From the NCBI RefSeq assembly GCF_000428985.1, contig NZ_AUAZ01000014.1, positions 1 through 64,000 on the forward strand: 64,000 nucleotides of DNA, in the 5' to 3' direction. Position numbers and translations under genes: made by a program. Below are positions 32,947 through 40,587 of this stretch, one piece after another. How positions within the stretch are numbered: the stretch's first letter is position 1; each line of letters opens with the position of its first letter. The notes beneath the pieces are model-generated. The model had not been told where the DNA came from and did not search any database. It saw only the letters and a list, made by a program, of their open reading frames with translations. The DNA comes from Marinobacterium litorale DSM 23545. Lineage in GTDB: Bacteria; Pseudomonadota; Gammaproteobacteria; Pseudomonadales; Balneatricaceae.

Positions 32947-35478
32947 ATGAATACAGAAGTCCTTTTGAGCCACAGCCTGCCGGTCTCCAAGATCTGCCAG
33001 ACCGACATAGTTTGCTGCACACCTGACGATACGCTTGAGCTTGCGTTGCGGCTCATGGCGGAGCGCAATATCGGCTCTGTACTGGTCTGCCAGAACGAGG
33101 AACCGGTGGGGATCATCACCCGCCGAGATGCCATGACCTGCTGTCTGCGTCAGGCCGGTGGCGAGAGTGAACTGCTGCTGGGCGATATCATGTCGCGTCA
33201 GTTGCTGATCGTTGATCATGCCTCCGGCATTGATGAAGTGGGTGTCGAGCTGATGCGCCAGCACCTGCGCCACGCGGTGGTTGTGGATGCTTCGGGCAAA
33301 TTGGTCGGTATCGCCAGTGAGAGCGATATCGTCAACAATCAGGGCGTGGAGCACGACCTGTTTCTGCGCAGCGTGGCAGATATTGCCCCCAAGTTGTCGC
33401 TACGCCTGGAAGGCGCTCAGTTCATGCGTGATGCCATTGATCTGTTGCGCTCCAACAATCAGAGTGCGGCGCTGGTGCGCTCCAATGGCGATCATTTCAT
33501 TCTTACCGATACCGATGTTATCCGTATCCTGGCCAGCGGCTGTTCACTGGACCGTCCTCTGGTGGAGTTTGAGCTCTCCCGGTTAATTTCCATCGATGAA
33601 ACGCTTAGCCTCTATATCGCGCGTAAGATCTTTCGACGCCACGGGTTTCGCCATCTCGGTTTGACGGATGAAGCCGGGCAGGTCACCCGCATTCTGTCCT
33701 ACTCCGATATCCTGCGCAGTGTCGAGAAAGACTACGTTACTCGGCTGCGGGAGCTGCTGGCCAACCGCAATGAGGCGTTGCAGCGTTCGATGCACAATCT
33801 GAAACTGATTGAGCAGGTGATCAACGCGTCCATGGAAGGCGTGGTCGTCACGGACGCGTCGGGCCACATCCAGAGTGTTAACCCGGCTTTTACCGCCATC
33901 ACCGGCTACCGGGCTGACGAAGTGATTGGAAAAAACCCCAATCTCCTCAGTTCTGGCCGTCATGACCGCCGGTTCTACGATCAGATGTGGCGGTCGTTGA
34001 AGCTGCGCGGCGAATGGCAGGGCGAAATATGGAATCGGAACAAGGCCGGTGTTGTTTATCCGGAGTGGCTAAGCATTACCGCGATCACTGACGGGGAAGG
34101 CAACATTACTCAATATGCGGCGATCTTCCACGATCTGACGGAGATGAAACGCTCTGAGGCCCGGATTCGTCAGATGGCGCAGTTTGATGATGTGACGCGG
34201 CTGGCCAACCGCAAGCTGTTTATGGATCGCCTGGATATGGCGGTTCACTATGCCGGCGATCAGCAGCGCAAATTCGCTGTTCTGGCCATCGACCTGGATC
34301 TGTTTAAGCGCATTAATGATCGCTTTGGTCACGACAGTGGTGATGAAGTTCTCAGGACCCTGGCCGGGCGTCTCGAAGAGTTTCTTCAAGGTGGAGATAC
34401 CGCGGCTCGTCCCGGCGGTGATGAGTTTGCGCTGATCCTCAGTGATATCAGTGACGATACCCTGAACCGGCGGTTGGACCATCTGGCACGCGTAATCTCG
34501 ACCCCTGTACTGATTGATGATTCTGAAGTACGAATAACCGCCAGTATCGGTGTGGCTGTGTATCCCCAGGATGGCGAGGGCGTTGATTCGTTACTGCGCG
34601 CCGCGGAAGCGGCCTTGCATCAGTCGAAGGAGGAGGGGAGAAACAGTTTCAGATTCTTCTCGTCCGAGCTGCATCAGCGTCGCCAGTCGCGGTACCTGAT
34701 TTCGGCGCAGCTTCATCAGGCTCTGGATCGTGCGGAGTTTTCACTGGTTTACCAACCCAAGATCGATATCCGAACCCGGCAGGTGGTTGGCGTGGAAGCG
34801 TTGATTCGCTGGAGTAATGATGACTTGGGTATGGTGCCGCCGGACCAGTTCATTCCGCTGGCTGAAGACAGCGGAATGATCAATCCGATCGGGCGCTGGG
34901 TCATTGACGAGGCTGCAACTCAGGCCAAGCGATGGCTGGATGCGGGCTATCCACTTCAGATTGCGGTCAATCTGTCCGCCCGCCAGTTCCAGCATGGCGA
35001 TCTGGTTCAGGTTATTGAATCGGCGCTGAAAAGAGTGCAGCTGGACCCGGCGTGGTTGAGCGTTGAGCTCACTGAGACAAGTTTTCTGCACAGTGCCGAG
35101 CAAACGGCTCAGGCACTGGTTGAACTCAGAGAGCTGGGTGTGGCGGTGGCGATCGATGATTTTGGTACCGGCTACTCCAGCTTGAGTTATATCCGCAATA
35201 TGTCACTGGACCTGCTTAAAATTGATCGCAGCTTCGTCAACAATCTGGGCGAGGAAGAGCGCGATCGGCAGCTCGTCAGTGCCATGATCGCCATGAGTCA
35301 GGCGTTGGGTTTACAGGTGGTTGCTGAGGGTGTCGAAACCGATGAGCAGCTGACCTTGCTGGAGTCTCTGGGATGTAATCAGGCGCAGGGGTATGGCATT
35401 TGCCGACCGCAGACGCCGGGTCAGTTGGCAGCCTGGTACGCGCAGTACAATCAGCGCTTGATGGAGAGCTCTCGATGA
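32947..35478 (+). CDS. CBS-PAS-GGDEF-EAL c-di-GMP signalling protein
   Basis: This 843-aa cytoplasmic protein begins with two CBS pairs (residues ~10-260). A PAS domain follows (~288-395; NASMEGVVVTDASGHIQSVN), then GGDEF (~410-565) and EAL (~590-835). The cyclase signature PGGDEF is intact, preceded by RLGG-like RPGG, but the inhibitory I-site RxxD is absent (QGGD). The EAL residues needed for phosphodiesterase activity are present: EALIRW, AVNLSARQF, VELTETSFL, IDDFGTGYSS, LKIDRSF and AEGVET. It may therefore make or degrade c-di-GMP, gated by nucleotide binding to CBS. Its stop overlaps the next start (ATGA). Confidence 0.92.
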   Translation: MNTEVLLSHSLPVSKICQTDIVCCTPDDTLELALRLMAERNIGSVLVCQNEEPVGIITRRDAMTCCLRQAGGESELLLGDIMSRQLLIVDHASGIDEVGVELMRQHLRHAVVVDASGKLVGIASESDIVNNQGVEHDLFLRSVADIAPKLSLRLEGAQFMRDAIDLLRSNNQSAALVRSNGDHFILTDTDVIRILASGCSLDRPLVEFELSRLISIDETLSLYIARKIFRRHGFRHLGLTDEAGQVTRILSYSDILRSVEKDYVTRLRELLANRNEALQRSMHNLKLIEQVINASMEGVVVTDASGHIQSVNPAFTAITGYRADEVIGKNPNLLSSGRHDRRFYDQMWRSLKLRGEWQGEIWNRNKAGVVYPEWLSITAITDGEGNITQYAAIFHDLTEMKRSEARIRQMAQFDDVTRLANRKLFMDRLDMAVHYAGDQQRKFAVLAIDLDLFKRINDRFGHDSGDEVLRTLAGRLEEFLQGGDTAARPGGDEFALILSDISDDTLNRRLDHLARVISTPVLIDDSEVRITASIGVAVYPQDGEGVDSLLRAAEAALHQSKEEGRNSFRFFSSELHQRRQSRYLISAQLHQALDRAEFSLVYQPKIDIRTRQVVGVEALIRWSNDDLGMVPPDQFIPLAEDSGMINPIGRWVIDEAATQAKRWLDAGYPLQIAVNLSARQFQHGDLVQVIESALKRVQLDPAWLSVELTETSFLHSAEQTAQALVELRELGVAVAIDDFGTGYSSLSYIRNMSLDLLKIDRSFVNNLGEEERDRQLVSAMIAMSQALGLQVVAEGVETDEQLTLLESLGCNQAQGYGICRPQTPGQLAAWYAQYNQRLMESSR

Positions 35479-35696
35479 AAAGCTATCTGTTTACGACCGA
35501 TAATGGACGTGGTGGCGTCATGCTTTGTGATATCGACAGTCTTGAAGAGGCGGTTCCCTATCTGTGCGACCGCTTTGATGGCGTGATTCGCATTGAACAG
35601 GGCCTGGAGCTTTGGACGCGAGAGGAAGGTTTTGGCACCTTCTCGCCGAAACCTGTTGAGTCCGTGATGGGGGAATCGGGCGACCCCGGAGCCTGA
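35475..35696 (+). CDS. 73-aa protein translationally coupled to the GGDEF-EAL gene
   Basis: I do not recognise this acidic 73-aa protein (MKSYLFTTDNGRGG..., rich in D/E). It has no signal peptide or membrane segment. The ATG overlaps the upstream TGA as ATGA, and GAGAGCTCTCG precedes it, implying coupled translation with the CBS-PAS-GGDEF-EAL protein. It may be a small accessory protein of that enzyme, which is inference from coupling only. Confidence 0.65.
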   Translation: MKSYLFTTDNGRGGVMLCDIDSLEEAVPYLCDRFDGVIRIEQGLELWTREEGFGTFSPKPVESVMGESGDPGA

Positions 35697-35735
35697 GCGC
35701 CGGGGGCTTGGTTAAGAATGCGGGACGCTGCTGGC

Positions 35736-35885
35736 CTACCGATGACGCTGGCGGCGTTGAGGCTGCTTTCGTTCCTCCTCGACGCGGATGCGCAACGGCT
35801 CTGCGCGACCGGTGGGCCAGGCCATCAATACAACCGCCAGAGCGCCTGCGGCCAGAAGGGCTGTCATAAGAATTGTGGTCAGCAT
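35736..35885 (-). CDS. 49-aa single-pass membrane protein
   Basis: A 49-codon frame runs from the ATG at 35885 to a TAG at 35736. The ribosome binding site is a perfect AGGAGG located 7 nt before the ATG. Residues 4-23 are hydrophobic (TILMTALLAAGALAVVLMAW), followed by a charged tail rich in R, E, K and Q (RIRVEEERKQPQRRQRHR). The topology is thus a short membrane anchor with a basic cytoplasmic tail. No family is recognised. It lies in the intergenic region upstream of the divergently placed 73-aa gene and downstream of the glutaredoxin. Confidence 0.6.
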   Translation of the reverse strand: MLTTILMTALLAAGALAVVLMAWPTGRAEPLRIRVEEERKQPQRRQRHR

Positions 35886-35961
35886 ACTGTTGCCTCCTAG
35901 ACTGCGTTATTGCAGTTTCTCATGTGTGCTATCAGCCTGCCTGACTGCGCCCGCCATCGGG

Positions 35962-36213
35962 TCAGTCAGCGATCGCTTCCTGCTGCTCGACAAAGGCCGC
36001 GAATTCGGTGTACCCACCGATATGTTCCTGACCGCAGAAAATCTGAGGCACGGTTTCCACCGGCTTGCCTACGGTCTTCTCAAGATCCGCTTTGCTTATA
36101 CCTTCAGCATGAATATCAATGTAACGGAAATCAAGGTTTTTGATTTCACAAAGTTCTTTCGCGCGTTTGCAGAAGCCACAGCCTTCGCGGCCAAAAATCG
36201 TGATACGTTTCAT
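35962..36213 (-). CDS. glutaredoxin
   Basis: This 83-aa thioredoxin-fold protein has active site GCGFCKRAKEL (CGFC rather than the more usual CPYC). It also has the cis-proline segment ETVPQIFCGQEHIGGYTEF that binds glutathione. It reduces disulfides or glutathione adducts in the cytoplasm. GGAGATCGGAGTAAGCG precedes the ATG. The length fits GrxA/GrxC-type single-domain glutaredoxins. Confidence 0.93.
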   Translation of the reverse strand: MKRITIFGREGCGFCKRAKELCEIKNLDFRYIDIHAEGISKADLEKTVGKPVETVPQIFCGQEHIGGYTEFAAFVEQQEAIAD

Positions 36214-36311
36214 CGCTTACTCCGATCTCCTTGTGCAGTTTGTGGCATTTAACCGTAAACCTGGGCTCACGAACAATGAGTATCAACAATGCCGTTCATA
36301 GTTGCTCGCTA

Positions 36312-36875
36312 TCAGAACCAATCGTTGCGCGGTTTTCGGCGTCGAGGTAAGTAAGGTACCAGTAATCCGATCAACACGCCCCCCAGGGCGACCAGTCCGC
36401 CGTGGGTGAGCCAGCGCATCAAGTTTGACTGGTCCATGTTGGCGATCTCCGTTTTCAGCGTGGCGATCTCCTGCTCCAGCTGAGCCACCCGGGCTTGGTT
36501 TTGCTGACTCTCCTGAAGGCGTGAATTCGCCGAACTTTTTAAAACACGAATCTCCTGCTTTTGCGCCTCAACCTGCTGCCTGCTCGCGCTCAAGGCGGCC
36601 TCCAGCTCAGGCATGCGGCTCAGGTTGCTCACACCTTCATCAACAAACGGGGCGGGAACCCAGCCAACGCGTCCACCCTCAGTTTTGATCTGAACGTACT
36701 CATCTCTACGATCAAGTATCTCAACCGGTTCACCACTGGTGACCCGGCCGTTAATTCGGTACTGGTTGCTGGGGCCGCTGTTCATAAAGACGTAAACATC
36801 ATCGGCGATGTGAGCGGCTTGTGCCAGGGAGTGGGAGCTGAGGCCGATCAAGGCCAAAAAAAACCATTTTTTCAT
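36312..36875 (-). CDS. TIGR04211 family SH3 domain protein (YgiM-like)
   Basis: This 187-aa envelope protein has a signal peptide (MKKWFFLALIGLSSHSLAQA) and a bacterial SH3-like domain at residues ~25-90 (VYVFMNSGPSNQYRINGRV, GRVGWVPAPFV). A coiled coil follows (~90-150), then a C-terminal transmembrane helix (LVALGGVLIGLLVPYL) with a basic end. This order is that of E. coli YgiM. Function is not established; envelope association is inferred. The ATG at 36875 follows a TTG in the same frame that is less likely. Confidence 0.88.
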   Translation of the reverse strand: MKKWFFLALIGLSSHSLAQAAHIADDVYVFMNSGPSNQYRINGRVTSGEPVEILDRRDEYVQIKTEGGRVGWVPAPFVDEGVSNLSRMPELEAALSASRQQVEAQKQEIRVLKSSANSRLQESQQNQARVAQLEQEIATLKTEIANMDQSNLMRWLTHGGLVALGGVLIGLLVPYLPRRRKPRNDWF

Positions 36876-37173
36876 CAAACTGTCCGCGAACTCTTGTGGA
36901 TCTCGTTGTGTTAAAGCGTGTTGATACGGCCCGGCCCATCATGCGGTCCGACTCAAGCAGTGACTGCAGAGGGCCTGTGAAGTTCAACCTGTGTCAGGAA
37001 GTGACATCATATCATGGATCGCCAACAGGGCTTACGATGGTGTTTCGTTTGACTTTGCTCCGGGGCGACCCCATCCTTTGCACAGACCGCATGTGGCGGT
37101 CATTTCAACGCGCCCGGTGGGTTTGTCGAAGGCAGCGTGCGCGTTAAATCATTAAGGAATTGAGGGTTCATCG
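36876..37173. other. divergent intergenic region ygiM-like / mscS
   Basis: About 300 nt separate the divergent starts. The sequence contains TTGACT near 37050 with a weak downstream -10, and AAGGAATTGAGGG before mscS. A short open frame here (36896-37147) lacks a ribosome binding site and typical composition, so I treat the stretch as non-coding. Confidence 0.45.
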
Positions 37174-37977
37174 ATGGAAAGCTTCTGGGATGTATACATA
37201 GTGCCCTGGGCACTGAATATTGTCCTTGCGCTGGCGATTTTCTTTGTCGGTCGCTGGGTGGCCAAGCAGATTGTGAATCTGGTGGGGCGGATCATGCGCC
37301 GCTCGAAAGTGGACGAGATGCTGGTCAACTTTGTGACCTCGATTGTCAACGTACTTCTGCTGCTCTTTATTATTGTCGCAGCGCTGGGTGAGCTCGGCGT
37401 TGATACCACATCACTGATCGCCTTGGTCGGTGCTGCCGGTTTGGCAATTGGTCTTGCGCTGCAGGATTCTTTGAAGAACTTTGCCGCCGGTGTTCTGCTG
37501 ATTATCTTCCGTCCGTTCCGCGAGGGGGATTTCGTCGAGGTGGCCGGTATCGCCGGTATCGTTGAGCAGATCACAATCTTCAATACGATTCTTCGTACCG
37601 GTGATAACCGCGAGATGATCGTGCCTAACGGCGGGATCTACAGTGATGTGATCACCAACTACTCCAAGCGAGAGACTCGTCGCGTGGATATGGTGTTCGG
37701 GATCAGCTACGACGATGATCTACGCAAGGCCAAAACCATCTTGATGGAGATTCTGAAGGCCGACGAACGCGTTTTGGAAGAGCCGGAGCCGGTCGTTGTT
37801 GTCTCTGAATTAGCCGACAGCAGTGTTAATTTCAACGTGCGTCCGTGGGTGAAAACCGGCGATTACTGGCCGGTATTGTGGGATGTGACTGAGCGAGTGA
37901 AACTGCGCTTTGATGAGGAAGGCATCACCATACCCTTCCCGCAGATGCAGATCCATCGTTCAGAATCGCAGGACTGA
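37174..37977 (+). CDS. mscS: small-conductance mechanosensitive channel MscS
   Basis: This 267-aa inner-membrane channel releases solutes on osmotic downshock. Three transmembrane helices are present; the pore helix is GAAGLAIGLALQDSLKNFAAG, with the glycine/alanine pattern of MscS TM3. The cytoplasmic beta domain begins with FRPFREGDFVEVAG and the VPNGGIYSDVITNYS segment. The length is close to E. coli MscS (286). Few hydrophobic residues precede TM1, as expected for a minimal MscS. Confidence 0.95.
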   Translation: MESFWDVYIVPWALNIVLALAIFFVGRWVAKQIVNLVGRIMRRSKVDEMLVNFVTSIVNVLLLLFIIVAALGELGVDTTSLIALVGAAGLAIGLALQDSLKNFAAGVLLIIFRPFREGDFVEVAGIAGIVEQITIFNTILRTGDNREMIVPNGGIYSDVITNYSKRETRRVDMVFGISYDDDLRKAKTILMEILKADERVLEEPEPVVVVSELADSSVNFNVRPWVKTGDYWPVLWDVTERVKLRFDEEGITIPFPQMQIHRSESQD

Positions 37978-37997
37978 TCGACAGGCGCATCGGCGAG

Positions 37998-40175
37998 TTA
38001 GTCGCCGGTGCGCTCTATCCTTTCTTTCAGATCATCGCGTTCTACACGCAGGTTCTGTACTTTCACCCGCAGCTCAAAATTGTACGCGTACTGTTTATCC
38101 AGGCGTGTTTTCAGCCTTTCCAAAGCGGTTGCTTGCTCCCGGTTTTTCCGCTCCAGTTGTTCCACCTGGTGCTGGAGGTGAGCGACCATCTCCGATCCTC
38201 TTCGCGGTTTGCTGCTCGCTTGCTCGGTTTCATCGTCAGACGGCATTTCATACACTAAATGACTGTAAAGTGCTTTAAGATCCGCCGTCTCTCGTTCTGA
38301 ATAGTGAACAGCTTCTCCCACCGCTGTATGTGCGGCAGCGGCCCCAATGGATCCGGCCAGCAGGTGTTCCAGCATCCGGTGCAGCTCCATCAGCTCGATG
38401 ATTGTAATCCGGTGTTTGCCGCTGATCTGAAGATCCTCGCAGACTTGGCCTAATGCAGCGCTTGCTTTGCTTGGCTGAAGATAGCGCTGAAGAATTTCCA
38501 GGGCCTCTTCAAGTTTGGCGGGCAGTGTTATGTAGGCGTCCAGCCCGGTGGGTCGAGCTTGCTTGAACAGCGGGTTACCGCGCATGCAGGCGAGTAGCTC
38601 CCGGGTTAAACGGCGCTCATTCTTGCGGGCTCTGAACAGAAGGCTGCCGAGAAGATAGCCGCTGACATTAAAGGTGAGCGACCAGAATACGCTGTGACTG
38701 AGTGGGGGAAGCGTTTCCAAACCAAAGAGCTGCTCGGGTCTGAGTGCCTGAATGCCCAGCAGTCCGTTGTTCAGTATTGCGGGCGCGAGCCAGCCCTCCT
38801 CAACCCAGGCGGGGATGATCAGCGTGTAAAACCAGGCAGTAAAGCCCAGTGATAAGCCAAGCAAGGCCCCGCGACTGTTACCGCGACGCCAGAACAGGCC
38901 GATCAGCATCGGGGGCGCGAATTGCAGCACGGCTGCAAAGGAGATGAGTCCGATCGAAACCAGAATGTAGGAGTCATCTAGTATACGACCGGTCCAGTAT
39001 GCGCCGATGAGGATCAGGCAAACCAATAACCAGCGCACTTGTAACATCCAGCTGCGGAGCCCCGACAGTGGCCGGATACGCTCGCATACTGGCAGTAACA
39101 GGTGATTTGAGGCCATGGTGGCCAATGTCATCGTGGTAATGATAATCATCCCGGTGGCAGCAGCGAAACCACCTAAAAAGGCCAGCAAGGTCATGGCAGG
39201 GCTGCCCACGATTTGTGGAATCAGCAGCATGAATTGATCCCCTTGATCCGCAGGCAGTCCCAACAGCAGTCCCGCACCGGTGATCGGGACAACAAACAGA
39301 CTGATAGCAACGGTGTAGAGGGGGAACGTCCAGAGCAGCACGCGCCAATGATGACGACTGCTGTTCTCGACCACGGCAACATGAAACTGCCGAGGCAGGC
39401 AGTGAATCGCGGCGAACCCGAGAATAATCAGTGTCAGCCATTCGGTGCCGGCGTGGGGGCGTGCGGAGAGAGAGAACAGCGCGCCCAGGTCTTGTTCACC
39501 GATCTTGATCAGTATGTCGCTGGGACCATCGAAGAGAAAGTAGCTTATAAAAATGCCCAGTGTCAGAAAAGCGATCAGCTTGAGCACACACTCGGCCACA
39601 AGAGCCGCAATCATGCCTTGATGGCGTTCGGTCGGATCGAGCCTTCGGACCCCGAAAACGATGGTGAACAGGATCATAAGCATCGTGACCAGTGTCCCTG
39701 ACAGGTTCCAGTCGGCACCTTCATGGGTGGCCGGGGTGATGACCGCCAGTGATCCCACGATTGCCTTAAGTTGGAGTGCGATGTAGGGGGTAACGCCGGC
39801 CAGAGCAACCAATGTGGCCAGAGCGGCGACAAGTTGCGAATGGTTGTAACGGGTCGAGATAAAGTCAGCAACGCTGGTTATACGGAACGCTTCCTTGGCC
39901 CTGACCATGCGCAGGAAGGTAACGCCAGAAAGCAGCATACCCAGTATTGCGCCGATATAGATGGCGAAAAACTGAAGGCCCCGCTCGGCTGCGAAACCGA
40001 CGCTGCCGTAGAATGTCCATGACGTGAAAAATACCGCCTGAGACAGCGCATAGATCCAGGGGGATGAGAAGCGCGACTTGCCGGTGCTGATCCGGTGCTC
40101 CACCCACTGGGCCAGAATAAACAGCAGGCCCATGTAGACCAGTACGGTAAGGAGTACGCTAAGCGGTGAAAACAT
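37998..40175 (-). CDS. SLC5-type transporter with STAC-like domain and coiled coil, no kinase
   Basis: This 725-aa protein has residues 1-~510 as about 13 transmembrane helices of the sodium:solute symporter (SLC5) fold (SSPWIYALSQAVFFTSWTFYG, ITSVADFISTRYNHS). After this comes a soluble segment (~535-640; LEEALEILQRYLQPSKAS, HRITIIELMELHRMLEHLLAG) resembling the STAC domain that joins SLC5 and histidine kinase parts in CbrA-like sensors. Instead of PAS and kinase domains, the protein ends with a ~75-residue coiled coil (KNREQATALERLKTRLDKQ). It could be a transporter-sensor working with a separate partner. MscS converges on it. Confidence 0.82.
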   Translation of the reverse strand: MFSPLSVLLTVLVYMGLLFILAQWVEHRISTGKSRFSSPWIYALSQAVFFTSWTFYGSVGFAAERGLQFFAIYIGAILGMLLSGVTFLRMVRAKEAFRITSVADFISTRYNHSQLVAALATLVALAGVTPYIALQLKAIVGSLAVITPATHEGADWNLSGTLVTMLMILFTIVFGVRRLDPTERHQGMIAALVAECVLKLIAFLTLGIFISYFLFDGPSDILIKIGEQDLGALFSLSARPHAGTEWLTLIILGFAAIHCLPRQFHVAVVENSSRHHWRVLLWTFPLYTVAISLFVVPITGAGLLLGLPADQGDQFMLLIPQIVGSPAMTLLAFLGGFAAATGMIIITTMTLATMASNHLLLPVCERIRPLSGLRSWMLQVRWLLVCLILIGAYWTGRILDDSYILVSIGLISFAAVLQFAPPMLIGLFWRRGNSRGALLGLSLGFTAWFYTLIIPAWVEEGWLAPAILNNGLLGIQALRPEQLFGLETLPPLSHSVFWSLTFNVSGYLLGSLLFRARKNERRLTRELLACMRGNPLFKQARPTGLDAYITLPAKLEEALEILQRYLQPSKASAALGQVCEDLQISGKHRITIIELMELHRMLEHLLAGSIGAAAAHTAVGEAVHYSERETADLKALYSHLVYEMPSDDETEQASSKPRRGSEMVAHLQHQVEQLERKNREQATALERLKTRLDKQYAYNFELRVKVQNLRVERDDLKERIERTGD

Positions 40176-40237
40176 TCATGCTCTCCTGCCGGAACGGGCT
40201 TGAGGCAAGTATTGTTGTTGGCAGGTCGCCTTGCAAC

Positions 40238-40519
40238 TCAATCCTGCTTGGCAGGAGGGGGCTCCGAATGACGGTGTGAGCACTTGGCGGGTGGGACGGG
40301 GTCAATACCCCCGTCACTGAGAGGGTGGCACCGCAGTATGCGACGAAGACCCAGCCAGGTTCCGCGCAAGGGGCCATGTTCCTCGATCGCTTCGAGGGTG
40401 TACTGAGAGCAGGTCGGATAAAACCGGCAGTTGCTGCCCAGAACAGGGCTGATCAGATACTGATATCCCTTTATCAGAAAGCGAAGCAGGCGGCTGAACA
40501 ACTGGCGGACCCGACTCAT
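40238..40519 (-). CDS. yidD: membrane protein insertion efficiency factor YidD (orphan)
   Basis: This 93-aa protein has an N-terminal amphipathic helix and the conserved core [30 protein letters not shown], and the [14 protein letters not shown]-terminal motif. YidD assists membrane protein insertion with YidC. It normally lies between rnpA and yidC; here it is far from any such gene, so it is either relocated or a second copy. It sits between the SLC5-STAC gene and mqo. Confidence 0.93.
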   Translation of the reverse strand: MSRVRQLFSRLLRFLIKGYQYLISPVLGSNCRFYPTCSQYTLEAIEEHGPLRGTWLGLRRILRCHPLSDGGIDPVPPAKCSHRHSEPPPAKQD

Positions 40520-40587
40520 GGATACTCCCGTTTTAGAATCATGGTTCGCAGTGTTTCAAGCCGCCTGATTAACGTCAAGCACCAGGC

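Noticed and set aside
32749-33354. N-terminal extension of ptsP by about 200 codons in the same frame
   Set aside because: It is unlike GAF or PtsP sequence, overlaps the divergent CBS-PAS-GGDEF-EAL gene, and the GAF domain starts exactly at the ATG at 32748.
36896-37147. 83-codon open frame before mscS
   Set aside because: No ribosome binding site, atypical residues, and it would occupy the promoter region of mscS.
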